Assembly (NCBI GenBank): GCA_023238725.1
Contig: CM041538.1
Span: 13,948,880 to 14,012,879, forward strand
Reading direction: 5' to 3'
DNA: 64,000 nucleotides
DNA from: Scortum barcoo
Taxonomy: Eukaryota > Chordata > Actinopteri > Centrarchiformes > Terapontidae
Under the pieces are notes generated by a model, which did not search any database, was not told the DNA's origin, and saw nothing but the letters and a program-made list of their open reading frames with translations. Below, piece by piece: positions 1-13,260 of the stretch. The translations under genes were made by a program, and so were the position numbers. The number at the start of each line of letters is the position of its first letter. Position 1 is the stretch's first letter.

Positions 1-2271
1 GAAGTGTCTATCGTTTGCCAACCTATTTAAGTGATTCCATCAAACTGGGACACTTCAGAAGTAAGTTTAGAGCCTCACAAGTTTCTGATTGCCCTGAAGG
101 GCGTTTTGTTCATGTTAGGGTATTGTGAACAGATGGACTTCATACCCACTTGCCCAAATCAAAGATGGCATTTGTTTTTCATGTTGGATGATTTGAGGGC
201 TTCATAGACGATGCAAACAAAGCCTTTTTTTTAAAATGATCTCACTAAAATCAAATCAAGAGAGACATTATGTTATCCAGAATTTACTGATGACTCACTT
301 TAGCCTCATTTAGTTAAACCAAGAGAGTGTAATGGAGGAGTTTGTTAAGAAAAGCAGTATTCAAAACTTACAAATTATCAGCACAAACTGCTACACTTAC
401 TTGTTTCATCACACAAAGTAAACATTTGGCATCAGCGTGATAAAACATCAAGGGAAACAGCTGGCTGGTTCATATTGCAAACAATGTAAACCATGGAATG
501 AACAAACTACGTAATTCTATATGGCCTCAAAGACGAACTATTGGGCGACATTTCCCTCATTCAAGGAGTCATAAACCATCCCGTGACTGCAGTAATGGCC
601 CAGCATGTGGTTTATTTTTGGGGGACACACTTAAAGGTCAGGCTGCAATCCACAGAAGTCTGTGGACGTATTCTTTGGGCAGAATCACCAGCTGCCATTT
701 GCACGTGGGTGGACAGTTTGTCTCCACTGGCCTGCAGAGCTGAGGCCTATGGCCATGAAACCTTGTTGCCCTTTCAGCTAATTGTTTGTGGGTTGCTTTT
801 AAATTTATTGACAGTCTTGGTGATATAGTGCTTCTATTGTGTGCACAGCCTATTGTGAACAGCATTAACTATGGCTCCCGCATCCATGCTCTTGTGCTCC
901 GTTGCTGACCAGGGGCCAGAGAGCAGTGTGATGCCCAGCGGGAGTGCCCTGTCTGTGGGCAAGAGAGGAGACCTTTACAGGTGCCTCAGCCCTTCTCTTA
1001 GCAACGCCCTGCTGCTCAAAATTTGTTGTCCCCCTGCGGGTGTCTTTCTAAGAGTGTCAGCTGTGAGGCCCCTGATGGGAGATTTGTTGATATGATAACT
1101 TGATTAGGCTCCAGGATGGATGACATGGTGGCAGGGAGCAAGTGTGCAACTCCCAGGGAGGTGCTGACTCCTCTCTTTAACCTCTCCTCGGGAGACCAGC
1201 GTTCTGCACAAGCCAGGCATGTGGCTCCCAAAAGCCTTTTCTGAGCCTCCGGTAATCAGTCTCTCAGGCACAATGGTGCAGTTCACTAACCAACCAAGGA
1301 ATCATGATCCTTTTAATAATTTAAGTATAGAGACAGTATAACACTAGAAGACTTCAGACAAAAGAGAACTCACTAATTAAGAGTGCTGAAAGTTCCTTAT
1401 TATGTGGATTTTATTTCAGGATTTATCATCCAAGCCAGCCTCTCACTCATACACCTTATTTTCCTAATTGGCCAGGCACCATTTCCCAATGAACTCTAAA
1501 ATTGGTTGATGATTGCCCTAAATTGGCACCAGATACCAGCATAAAGCTTAAGCAGGAGTTGAGGATAAAGTTATGGACTCTGTAAATTGGTAATTAATTT
1601 TAAGCCATCAAAGCATGCCTATTTTGGTCACTGGGGGAGGGATATGGATTGAATCCCAGGTAGTCAGACTGGTATTATCAAGTAAGACTCTAAGGTCCCC
1701 TAATGCGCTCTCAACACTGCTTCCACTTCCGGAATAATCTCAGCTCACCGATGTCAGCCGGGGTTACTTTATAAACTCTTTTTACCCGGTGATTAAGTTT
1801 GAGACTCACGGTGGATTTAAATCAAAAGAGCTGCTCTCCCTCGACGAGGCTGCTAAAAGCTCTGGCATATCTGCGCAGGTGTAACAGGGTCAATCAGTAA
1901 CCACTGGAGAATTAATTAGAGATAAAGTGTATGTTAATGGAAAGGCCTCTCTTCACACACACATTCCAACACACCCGACTTGTACACAAATTCTGTTTGC
2001 TGACGGGTTGGTTGCCACTTGCAAAATACCCAACTTCTTAGACTTAGCCCACAAAAACTCCTGGCCTTAAAGCTAAAACAGTCATTAAAGCATACATTCC
2101 TACTTGTTCTTTGTTTCCCTACATCCTAAAATTACAGAAGAAAACTATGCAAAGTGACGCTTTTGTCTTCATACACCAGCAACGGAGCTCTCTTCATAAC
2201 TGTGATGGTAATGGGAGAAAGCTAACAATATGACTTCCAGCTAATGCCGTAAACACTTAGGTTAAAGGTCT

Positions 2272-2273
<2 letters not shown>
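1..2273. other. Intergenic DNA, no gene seen
   Basis: AT-rich at both ends, with a more balanced stretch at about 540-1,270. Short overlapping open frames on both strands lack any recognised domain. By vertebrate synteny this would be gene-desert DNA between opa1 and her6 (inference). Confidence 0.65.

Positions 2274-2315
<42 letters not shown>
2274..2315 (+). repeat. (AC)21 microsatellite
   Basis: 42 bases of AC dinucleotides, read directly. Confidence 0.97.
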
Positions 2316-2317
<2 letters not shown>

Positions 2318-5300
2318 CCCTCCTTTCCATGCCCCTACTCAGCACCACAGAGCCAGGCAGCGACTCAGACAGGATGTAGCACATGTGTATCATATTAGGC
2401 AGGCCTTCCCAGCCGGCAGGCCCATAGGTGATATTAGATCTACAGCTGGCCCACTCCCTCTGTCTCTCTGAGCTGCTGCCCAGCCTCCGACTGATATTTC
2501 ACACATCCCTCCGCCCGTCTCACAGCCCCAGTCACAGGTGGGAATGCCTTCACACAGAGCAACAACAAGAGGGCCTGTTGTAATGACTATGTGTGTTTTT
2601 TCCCCCACAGAGGAATTGCAGACAGGGGAAGCCATTCAGAGCGCCCCTCCGGGTCACGCCTGAGACGTGGAGGGGCTGACCCGACATGGCCCACATCAAA
2701 GCCCCAGCAGACGCAACCCGGAGCGAGAGAATTCAGGTGAACGTTACTGTGCGGGGAAAGCGAGCAGCTCCGTGTTTATCCATGGTAGAAAGGAGCTGGA
2801 GAATGACGCTGAGTGCCAGCTCGTCACCCCTGAGCAACTGCAGGAAGTCGCAGCACGATGCTTGCCATCTGTCCACATCTCGGGAGATCATGGGAAGAAG
2901 CACTGAGCTATAGTATCCTTGTTAACCAAGAGGATTTATTTTCCAAAAAAAAAGACATTTGTAAATAGGAGTGCCTCAAATGCCAAAGTGATATCTCACA
3001 GGTGAGCTTGAAATACTGGACTTCTGTGTTGGACATTTTGTCAGACAACAGACAGGACCTACAAGTATCCAAGAAAATGGACAGAAGGCACAAATACCTA
3101 ACAGCCAGTACACAAGAAGACATTTATTCTCACCTGGGCCATAAAACATCAATAAACATGTTTCCCACTCCTTGTCCCTGTTTTCCTACAGACTGAAAAA
3201 GGCGTCACTGGATGATCCACTCTGTCCTTGACTAATTAGAAGCTTCTGCTTGTGGAGATAGCAGCCAGCAGCCAGCTCAGTGAGACAAAAAAAAAACAAA
3301 AAACAAAACAAGGTATTGATTTTTGACTGTGGCTCTGAATGGAGCTGAACATCAGACAATGACTGGTTGCTGTGTTATCAAAGGTCACAGATGAGGTTAG
3401 TGAGGTGACCTGATGCCCTGAAGAGGTCAAGAGAAAGATTCAAGATTCACTGATATATGTTTGTTCCCTTAATCAAAACACATCTAGGGAAGAACACAGA
3501 GCTGTAAAAATATCCTGCAAAATGTATACCTTTAAGTTTTAAAACATTTCTTTCAACTGTAGAATATAAGATTCACATCACATCAGGCAAATACAGATAA
3601 ACTAATAGTTTTCCTCTTTCCCCATAAGTGTGCATTACCTCCATAATATGTGTGCAAAACAGCTACTTTGGACAGATAATGCTTGACCCTGAAAATCTAA
3701 ATAATAATTAGACAGTAAAAATTTAATCTCTAAACATCAGCTACAACAAAACTGGATAATTACATCTCAAGCCCGAAAAAGGCATACTATTTGAGAGCAA
3801 CCATGGAAATGGCAAACAATATATAGTAAAACTGTAGGCATTTCTTTGCATAACTTGAGCCTCCGTGCAGACTGAAGCCTTGAACACATGCTGCTTGGCG
3901 AATCGGTCGAGTTGTGATGCATTAATCAGAACACAAATTCATTTCACTCTTGCCACCCTCCTACTCCCCACTAGAACACTTGCTGTCGTTTTCACACGCA
4001 CTCACGCTCACCACACTTCAGCTTGTGGTATCGTGAGTGACGCAAGGAGGGATGTCGTCAATTAACTGCGGTCTCTTAAAAGACGAGATGACTCAAAATA
4101 TTGTTTTCTTGCATATTTCCACAAAAAGAGCAACGTCAAAATGGATACTTGCATCTGAGTTCCAGACACGGGAGAAGATCAAAACAAAACAAAGCTCGAG
4201 ACTGCCAACGACACACAAACACATGGACAGATAACACTAAATTCTCATTATCGCCACGGGAATTACAAAATAACTGCAGCTACAATAGAATAGGAACTGA
4301 GAACCTGCTAATGATTAGAAAGAATTTGTGCTATGTGAGCTATTGTATTTATAAGTTAACAAATGTTAACACATCTGCAAAAGTGTGAGGAGCACGCATG
4401 AATATGCATATCCAAAAATCACAACACAGACCTATTCAAAGTTAAATCTGGGAGAATTGGTTTTCCTAACTTGAAATAACAGAGAGAGAGAGAGAGAGTC
4501 TTGTGTTATCACAAGAAATGAACCGCAAATAAACCACCTTACAAATGCAATAAAACAAAAAATGCCAATAAGTCTTATGACAAAAGAGGAAAAAAAACAC
4601 TACACGGCTACTGTAGCACAATCACTGCATGTTATGTTTATTACATTGATGGGAAATTTATTACGTAAAAGAGCCATGACAGCATTATATCCTAACTGTT
4701 TTTACCACAAAGGTTTATGAGCCTAATTGAAAGTCAGTGCATTAACAGCTATAACCCAGATTACTGACCACATGCCCTCCTCCGCCTGTTTCTGTCCTCC
4801 ACTCATTTGATCACTCACTCACTGTCTGAGAGGGTCAGCAGGTGAGAATATTTCTTACTAATCTAGTTGGATTCAGTGCAGGACGTTCAAATCACCTTGA
4901 AATCAAATTTCTGTCTCCAGACTCAGGTAGGATAGGTTTGGATTGCGATTAACATACCAATCCGCTCACATTAAACTCATTAAGAAAGCCCACTTCTAAC
5001 TTCACCGTTATAAAAAGATAAAACGAGAAACAGAAGGTTTTAGCAAACTACAGTTATCTTGTATGGTACTTTTTACTCTTTTATGTCATCAGGTGCAGTT
5101 TTTTTCTTTCATAACTAAAACAAGGCAACAAAGCAAGTCTCTAACTTTGAGACATGTTGTTCAAAGGCACAATATTAACAGTAGTTCTGGGTTTACTCTC
5201 CAATGTTTATCATAAGTTGCACCAAACACACACACAGCATACAGCTTGGTACATTAAACATAATAAAATATGTGAAAACCACCATTTGGAGAATAAAGCT

Positions 5301-5748
5301 GTTGTTCTGAATAGGTGACACATTCTCGCCATTAACTGAGTTTCTGGACACAAACAGTCTCGCAGTGAGTGTCGTGGATGACTTCACCACCTTTCGTCTT
5401 GCGGCAATGAGTTGCTATTTTAGCACGTACTTCACTGACGTCAACGCTGATGAGTAGGTCTGACCCATTTAACCCCGCTGTCGTGAGCACGTGCAAGCTT
5501 AACGTCAAGGCCAAGGAGCAATCAATGTCGAAATCCTCCACTCAGAAACTGAAACACTGCTGTACCTCTGGCTAGCCGTTCAACCTGAAAATCCAGAGGT
5601 GTTTTCTTAGGCCTTGCGAAGTCTACTATCCCTTTCTTTTCCTTTTCTACCAGGCTGCAGGGATGACTTTTGGGATGACTTCACATTCCAGCTGTTATCT
5701 GTAGCCGTGACCTTCAAATAGTGACTGAAACAATATGATTGTCCTTCG
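2316..5748. other. Intergenic DNA, no gene seen
   Basis: A GC-balanced part at 2,330-2,900 is followed by AT-rich DNA. It contains a short A-rich run (3,288-3,310) and (AG)9 at 4,481-4,498. No coding or RNA gene recognised. Confidence 0.65.
4481..4498 (+). repeat. (AG)9 microsatellite
   Basis: 18 bases of AG repeats, read directly. Confidence 0.9.
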
Positions 5749-5955
5749 AAGGTTGGCTGGGGTCACCCCTAGAGATACGGTGAGGAATGTCTGGGAATAA
5801 CTAGGAGTAGAGCCGCTGCACTTTCTTGTCGAAAGGAGTTAGCTGAGGTGGTTAAGAGATCTGACGTTGTGTGATCCTCCGGGAGGAGCTGGAGCTTGTG
5901 GCCTGCCGCCACCACAGTCCAGATTAGTGGGTCAGGATGGAGAGGATGGATGAGT
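5749..5955 (+). repeat. 3' relic of an RTE/Rex3-like LINE
   Basis: Phrases such as ggttggctggggtcacccct, agagatacggtgaggaatgt and ctaggagtagagccgctgca, then ggagttagctgaggtggtta, ccgggaggagctggagcttg and gaggatggatga, match the end of the teleost RTE-like LINE open frame (about W-L-G-H-L...PEELEE) and its ATGGATGG tail. The copy is in sense orientation, diverged, frameshifted and internally deleted between the two halves. Family from memory. Confidence 0.6.
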
Positions 5956-8566
5956 TTTTATGTTCACTGGAAAATGCGGTCACATTCTTTCAAATTTCCC
6001 CATCAGTGCACACCCTCTAATGTTGCATTTGTGAGTTCTGTAAAACAAATACAGAAACACACTGTAGGCGTACATGAGTACAAAAACACTTGAGACTGCT
6101 GCGGCGGCATCATCACACACATGCGGATCCTCGAGTTCAGTTTTGCTGAGGGGGATCAATTCTTTCACACACGTGCAGGCCTGGGACAGACAGCGCCAAT
6201 TCCTCCCTGTGCTGAAGCCAATTCTGTCTCAGGCACGCACATCTCCACTTTAAGTGCGCACAACAGTGTAAAACTGTGTGGTTTTCCATCAAGCAATGTA
6301 TAACACAGCCACAATGCGTGTGAAATAATTGGACGCCACAGCCAAACGGAAACTAAACCACCTTCCTGCTTAGCCATGTCCCCATTATGGTCCTTTCTAT
6401 TAATGCAACCAGAATGAGCCATTTAAAAGCTGCATGAAAGGGAATTTAGTCGTTCATATCATCTATCAAAGACATTTCAGAAGTGGGCTGGCTCTTATTT
6501 TATGTGCACATGGAACATGGACTACCTAATCACACGCAGACAATAACACTTATCTCCGTGCTGCCGCTTTAAAGGAACCCCAGAAAAGCCCTGAATCTAA
6601 CCTACCAACGCAGCCCACCAACCAAAGAGCGTGCAAGACTGCAGACTGCAGAATCAAAGATGAATGTTTCTATTCACTACTAAGGAGGAAAAACTAAATA
6701 CAATCATGTCTACTTTACATCAAACAAGTCAGACCAAAAAAATTCACGAGAGACCAAATGCTTGTCTGAGCAGATGAAATTGTTTTCTTTAACCAAGGGA
6801 TGGCTTTTCTGTGGGCGCATCCCAAATGAGGGGGTCAGACAAGTTAAGGCTTGTCCTAAAACGGACACATGTTCTCCATTGTCAAGCCGACTTCTTTCCC
6901 AGCCAAGAGATCAATGCGGCCTGTCAGAAGTCACCCACTTGCTGTCAGACCTCAGAGTGATGCTTTAGGGGAGCTAAGGTTAGGGGAGGGGGAGGACAGC
7001 AAATTATGGAGAAGAATCTCATAGGGCTGTCTGCATTTTTGCATTTTAATTTCAGCGGAGGTGGGGGGTAATGGTTAAGAATTAGGTTCCTCTGGGGGTG
7101 GCCGGTAGCATCCTGCAGGTAGCAAAAACAGGGGGCAGATGAGAGCCGGCAGATGTGGTGTGTTGGCATCTGTTGCTTGTTACAGCTACAAATGGCACTT
7201 GGTAAATGAAGAAATACAGATAAAAATAGAATTTTGGTTATTTCAGTGAGTGAAAAACAAATTACAACAAAGTGAATAAGAAGAAGAAATTCTTCTGTCA
7301 CTGATAGAGAGCAATAAGTAACTTGTAACCTGATATTTAAGTCAGTGAAAGTCAGACTTTAAACTAGCCAAAACAAATAAAAACAACAGAAGGATCATTT
7401 TGCAGTTCTGTCAGGAATATTTTGGTCAGTCTAAGGTCAGCAGTGTTAACCGCCAGCCTGGCTGTCACTCAGTCAGGCCCTGATCTAGTGGCCATATGTG
7501 ATGTACTCAGTGTTTGGGTGCGGCAGCTCTGACGGACAGCTGCCCCTCCTCGAGCCCCCGCCACAGCACCTACTTTGTCTGTCGGCTCAGCTGACACGTG
7601 TCCCTCTTTGTGGCCCCACACAAGTCCCCCACTGTGGGGCCTCACCGGGCAAAGACATCCGGGCTTTTACCGAGGGCGCTGACTGACTGACAGGAGCTAC
7701 GTAAGGAGGCGTTGGGAGGAGGTTGTTAATGAAGAATGGGTGGAGTTAAAAATGTGGAGCCCTGTCGAGGTTGCAGAAAGGTCAAAAGGAGGAGATTCAG
7801 GTGTTCAGCTGAGGTAAGGCCTTAGGCATGGGCCAGGCAGGACACAGGGCAAACTACACGTAAACAGCTAGATGGTGACTCCCACAGCATGGACGGAGTG
7901 GGCGGGATGGGTGGGGCAAACAAGATAAGCAGGACAGCTAATCATCTGTCAGCTTTACAGCCTGTAACAGATGAGCAGAGCTGTAGCAGAGAGGAGGCGG
8001 TCAGGGCAGACAGGAATGATTGGCGGCAAGAGGGAGCGGTGCGCGGGCAGCTGTCAGTCATCTGGCCAAGTGAGCGAGGCCTGGGGCGCACCTGTGCACC
8101 TCTGTATCGGACTGCATGACCCTTTTAAAGTGGGCGGGGTCAGCGTAGGACAGTGTGATTGAGTAAAGCAGGACAGGGATGTTGTTATTCTGAATATAAA
8201 AAGAGCAATTGACCCCCAGTATAGATCACCTGAGTGATAGCAGAGCAGGTCAGCGAATCAAAGGCATTGTTGAGACCTCATGCATTTTATGGCCCTTCCA
8301 AAATTGGCTTATATTACACCAGCTATTAACACACTAAGGAGTAACACCCATAATTAGACCCAGCAGAAATGGGCTGTGACTTTGTTTAACTTAGAGCTCT
8401 TTATTCTCCAGTTGCAGACAGGTCTGTATAAATATATATTTTTTTAAAAACAGGGCAACTATTTTACATTATTCATTATCAATGAAGGCAATCATTCCTT
8501 TTGGAACCCCACAAACATCCAACAATCGACCAGAAGATTAGCACAGTAGCTGCCTTCAAAATAATA
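5956..8566. other. Intergenic DNA with a GC-richer block
   Basis: No gene recognised. The part at 7,430-8,160 is GC-richer and carries repeated CAGCTG/TGACAG-type sites (gacggacagctgcc, ctgactgactgacagg, gggcagctgtcagtcatctg), the kind bound by bHLH and MEIS/TGIF factors. Open frames here (for example 7,498-7,686) have no recognised domain. Function untested. Confidence 0.6.
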
Positions 8567-8644
8567 TGCTGGGACAGGCTCCAGCACCCCTGCGACCCTG
8601 TGTGTGCTCAGGATAAGCAGGTTTAGAAAATGGATGGATGGATA
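8567..8644 (+). repeat. Retroelement tail with ATGG repeats
   Basis: gctgggacaggctccagcac, then ccctgcgaccctg and aggataagcaggtttagaaa, ending in (ATGG)n, is the characteristic 3' end of a widespread teleost LINE/SINE tail. Only the 3' end is present. Confidence 0.65.
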
Positions 8645-10104
8645 TAAGATGATATATTTTAATTATTTTAGCACTGTGCGTATGTCTAGCACATTATACA
8701 CTCTATGCAAGACATTTCATGTAAATATTAAACACTGTGCTCATTCTGGATTTCCGCTCTGTGGTATTTCCGCTAGGCAGGCAGACTTTCTCATGTTAAA
8801 CAAAGGAACTCATTCACTGACCACTGAGCACGGGTGAACAACTGTACAACAGGAGTAGGTGTGGGAACACGAACCATCTATCCTGTCCACATCTGCAGTG
8901 CACTTCCTCCCCCACAGATGAGGCAGCTGTTGTACGGTAAACTGTGCCGTGCGGCTCCCTCCTCGGTCTGAGCACTTTCCCCATTGTTAGGATGAAAAGC
9001 GCCGCAGCAGCGGTGGTTCCAGTCCTCAGGAGCAATGCCTGGTTGGAGCTTATTTTGGTTGGGCTTGCCCAAATAAACACACCAGGACCTCGCAGCCGCA
9101 GCTGTGGGCCTCTCCCTGGCTGACCTCCTCTCCTGTGACTCCTCCACTCACAGAAAAAAGAGAGAGAAAACAAGTGAGGGAGAAAGAGACAACGAGCCCA
9201 AGCCAAAGCCTGCAGAGGTTAGAAGGGCCAAATGCTGCTTATTATCAGAGTCAGGTCTTTCCCACGCCTGCAGGCCTAGTGTGTGCAGCCGGCGGCGTGC
9301 CTGCTTGCCAGAAAGTGTTTAGCTAACTCATCTACAGTCATCCTCCCGCCGAGGGAGGGGGGGTGAGGTTTGGTTTCTCACTGCTGGACAGAGAGGACGG
9401 TTTATTCAGCAAGTTTCTGTGCAAAGACTGCGAGGTTTAAAACCAAGGGGCTGAACAGAATGCAGAATTGCTTTCTTCTTTTAACTCCCTGCTCTCAGAA
9501 TGGATGAGAGTGTGAATTTGGAGTTTGACAGCTGAGTAAATTGGACTAATGGGCTGAGCATGCTGGGATGAAGGTCACATTGTGCCCGTTCCTACAGCCG
9601 CGCTTATGCGAATAAAGCTACAAACTCACCCACATGTTGTTATAAAATTTTCATGAAAGGATCATCTTGTGCAAAAATATCCCAGAGCTAAATATTTATT
9701 CCAATTAGATGAAAAATTGGCACACACACACAAAATACAGAAATGCAGCTATCAGGTATTAAGATTATGTTGTCTTGCAGGTTCTGCACACAAGACCATT
9801 TTCGCCAAGGACAGGGGTTGTATCATGTTATATTGTATTATAAATAAAAAGCTCCAGAGCAAGTGAGTAAGTTGAAAAGTTCTGTAGAAGCTTAAAATCA
9901 TGGAATATACACATTTTCATAGCAACTGAGCAAACTAAATCTGATGAGGATAATAAGATACGGTCAAAAGTTACAGAGCAAGCAAGTAAGAGGATCTTGA
10001 GTTTTGACTGCTTTGTCTATATTTTATTTTCATGAATCTAACAGGGGCTTGGCTTTGATTTATTTTCAAGTCCAGGTAAACATTAATGATGCCGCTTGTG
10101 TTTT

Positions 10105-10445
10105 GATGTGTATACATGTATATCTGTGTATATATGTATATATGTGTTTTAGATATGCATATATATACACATATACCACCCACCTACACCTACACAGCAA
10201 AACACACCACAGCCACCCCCTGAATTCCTCCTACACACAAACCCACACACACCCTCCACCTCCTACATATGTATCCGTCCACTCATACAAACACCCACAC
10301 ACACACATCCATCAACATTAATGAATGCTCAATCACCCACCTAGCAACTCCCATGCACACAAACACACACCGACTCATTCTCTGACAAACACAACAGCAG
10401 CCCACACCCTCCTACACGCAGACACACACTCTTTACCCCCTGCCT
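10105..10445 (+). repeat. TA/TG-rich then CA-rich low-complexity tract
   Basis: Alternating tatatgtata and tgtgtata runs to about 10,178, then about 260 bases of imperfect CA/CCA-rich sequence. It explains the His/Thr-rich open frames here. Confidence 0.85.
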
Positions 10446-11479
10446 TGCTCTATTTGCACTGTCAGCCTGATGCGGAGCTGAGTCAGCAATCACCCATTGG
10501 TTGGTGTGTGTGTGGGAGCCTGCGGCCTCTGCAGGAGCACTGTGGCCTCTCGGGGGGACAGATGGGTTGAGAGAGAGCTCCTGGGCAGGTAGTCATCCCC
10601 AGAATGTGGGGGCGTCTTTGGGGGTATGGCCAGGGGCTGAATGGCCTTTAAATGCCCCCGCCCACACCCACAGAGAGCATCTAGAGGGGGGCCATTGTTA
10701 CTAAAGACTCAGCCTCCCTCCTCCTCCTCCTCCTGCTCCCACTCTTTATGCTGAGTGGGTGCATCACAGGGAGATCGCCGCCTACAAACACACCTGCAGG
10801 AATGCACAGGAATGAATATGCAGTGTGTCAGCAAATGGGCCGACATCTGTTATGTGGAGACACACGGCCTTCCTCAGTGAATATGAATGACATCGCTCCA
10901 AATTTCCCACTGAATTAATGCGATCTTAGTGACGTTTTTTTGCAGCAAAAACAACGGCTTGTGTGTCGAGTACCTGCCAGGCCAAGATCCAGCTCTACAG
11001 CTGACACTGGAGTTGTTTTTTTAATTCATGCCAGGCTGCGCCCTCCTCCCAGCGACCTGTGCAGCCCAAGTGTAGCCCTGCAGAATCCCAGAAAATAATT
11101 GAAGCCAGAAATAAAAAGGTTCACCAATGAAGCAGAAAGAGAGAGTCAGAAGCTCGGGAGAAAGTGGAGACTGGGCATTAAATCTGCAGTCGCTTATTCT
11201 GTCAGCACCGCCACCGCTACAGAGCCACGTCAAAAATTACACAGCAGCTCCAGCTAGCAGGCAATTACAGAGTGGGGTCTATGAGTGACGCCTGTGTAGG
11301 ACTGGCTGGCACTCTCCTCACTGACATTCACAGAGGTACTTTCAATTTACAGCACAGGGTTCATTTTCAGATGAGCAAAGTCCAAAAGCCGGGTCCGCTC
11401 CCAAGGCCATTTTTGCTGCTTCTCTTGGTCGTAATTACATTGAATATAATCATTCAGGCCCAAATTGCTAGTTAATGGC

Positions 11480-11800
11480 TGCGGTCGTACTCAGCCAATG
11501 AGCAACAGACTCAGAGAGGAAGAGCGAGCGACAGGAGGGCCGAGAGGTTGAGGGAGAAATCCGTAGAGGAGGAGCGACGAGATAAAGGTTGCGTTTGCCA
11601 AGGACTCTGTCTGGGTTTGGTGGCGGGCCTGATGGCACCGTGTCGGTGTCATTACGTGGGTGTGCGTTCAGGAGCAGTTTCAGCCCAGACGGACGTGACA
11701 CACACATTCGAGCGCTTGTCAGGAGGCCACCCACGCCTGACACCGGGAGAGTGCCAGGCCCTGACACACGGAGCGTGGTGAGGCGACAAGTTCGTCAAGA
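11480..11800. promoter_or_regulatory. CpG-rich block, possible regulatory element or orphan CpG island
   Basis: Roughly 20 CpG dinucleotides fall in about 280 bases (11,520-11,800), far denser than the surroundings. A CCAAT motif (cagccaatgagc, about 11,493) precedes it. No coding exon is evident. It could be an orphan CpG island, an enhancer or a promoter of a noncoding transcript. The CpG count is by eye. Confidence 0.3.
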
Positions 11801-12635
11801 GACAGATCAGTGCCTCCTTGCCACATGTCAGTCAGTCACTATCTCTCCCAATCACGTCTCCCTCGCCCCTTTTTTCTCCCCTCCCTCCACTCCTCATCAT
11901 CTGAATTTCTAAAACTAATCATTTCTGTTTCAGATGAACACAGTGTGACCCCAGCACAAATCAGTCTTCTGAGGAATGTATTAGTGGCAATAAATTGCAG
12001 AGTTAAATGACAAATGTCAGAGTATAATTTTATGTTTCTAATCTAAAATGATAAAAAGCTCTCATGGCAAGCAGTTTAAAGTCGTATCGTTTACCGTAAC
12101 ATCACCGAGAAAAACTCATTCTTCACATTTAATAACTTCAGACAAAGCCCAGACGTCGAGACAGTGCCAACGGTTGATATTGCCAAGTGTTGGTAATTAA
12201 TGCTCCCCCAGACCCTTCTACACATCAGTACCAATAACTGTGGACTGACAGACTTTCCTCCAAATGTTCCCTGTGGTTTCTCTTGGGTCGCACGAGACCT
12301 CATGCAAATGCTTAATCACCTCACTTTACTGTTTGTCCCAACTGGCAAAGTAAACAAAAGGCACACTTGGGCAGGCGTCTTAAACAAGCCGAGGAGTGTA
12401 GGAGGTTTCCAGAAATAAACCAGAGCGCAAAGTAAAATCACAGCCGAGGGAGGGTCAAGTGTGCCGGATTTCAAAGGGAACCCATAAAGAGACGCAATCT
12501 GGTTTTCACATTTCGACAAAGGAGGCAAATGTGGCCGAGATATCATGCCACCACCATTTCCAGGGAGGGGTGCTATCGCCAGCGCTCACAGTAACTCAAT
12601 CTCTGTTCATGCGTGGGGATTTATGGCTGTTGTTA

Positions 12636-12760
12636 AATCAGCGGTTCTCAATCCTGTGCCAATGAAAGATGATGAAGGTTTTCATTCAACTGATTTTTTA
12701 CAGATTTTCATATCTGACAGGGGAGCAATAATTGGTTGACATGGAAACCTACATTTACAT
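12636..12760 (+). repeat. Diverged interspersed repeat fragment
   Basis: agcggttctcaatcctgtgc, then aggttttcattcaactgatt, then gacaggggagcaataattgg resemble a vertebrate repeat with ggttctcaatcctggtcc and gcaggttttcattccaac. Diverged; family uncertain. Confidence 0.35.
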
Positions 12761-13129
12761 GCCTTGACTGCACATGTTTGAATATAAAGGAACCGTGGAA
12801 ATATCTCTATAGCGCGCATATCATGTCACAGGTAGCGTCACGTGACAACAGTTACGGTTTAAGGTCTCTGGACCCCTCACATCATTGTCCACTGCTTGTA
12901 CACTTGCTATCTATCTCCCTTCCCGTCTATGAAACCTCCGCTCCTGACGCAACACACCAAACGGGATAATCCCTTGTCAACATGTTGCTGATCCTTGGAT
13001 TGGGCTGCCCAGGGGCCCTGATCTCCCCCCTTCCTCCCTCCTTCCTTCCTTCATCACTGCATCCCTCAGGCTGACAAAGCCCTAATCCATCACCTCCTGT
13101 CAGGGAAGGCCGCATCGCAACACCCCCCT

Positions 13130-13260
13130 ACCACCCACCAATGGGCCAGAATTAGCCTAATCCACTGGGCCGGGGCTCCATGAGAATGGAGCGCCCATAT
13201 GGCTTCACCCCGGTTCTGTTTACTCGTCCCATCTGAATCAACACACTCCCCCAGAGGGAC
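13130..13260. promoter_or_regulatory. Candidate conserved noncoding element
   Basis: Balanced, non-repetitive sequence such as ccaatgggccagaattagcc, taatccactgggccggggct and gcgcccatatggcttcaccc. It contains a CCAAT motif and a TAATCC homeodomain (Otx/Pitx-type) core. Chosen by appearance only; conservation untested. Confidence 0.22.

Larger units (their letters stand above)
8645..12635. other. Intergenic DNA, no gene seen
   Basis: Mixed composition. It holds TA/TG-rich then CA-rich simple sequence (10,105-10,445), a GC-richer block (10,480-10,720), and a CpG-rich block (11,480-11,800). TGTGGGAA at 8,860-8,867 is a single RBPJ-type site and was not taken further. No coding gene recognised. 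Confidence 0.6.

Noticed and set aside
8860..8867. TGTGGGAA, an RBPJ (Notch) type site
   Set aside because: A single 8-base match without the paired arrangement typical of Hes promoters; expected by chance.
9971..10570. His/Thr-rich and Tyr-rich open frames
   Set aside because: Low-complexity TA and CA tracts; no domain.
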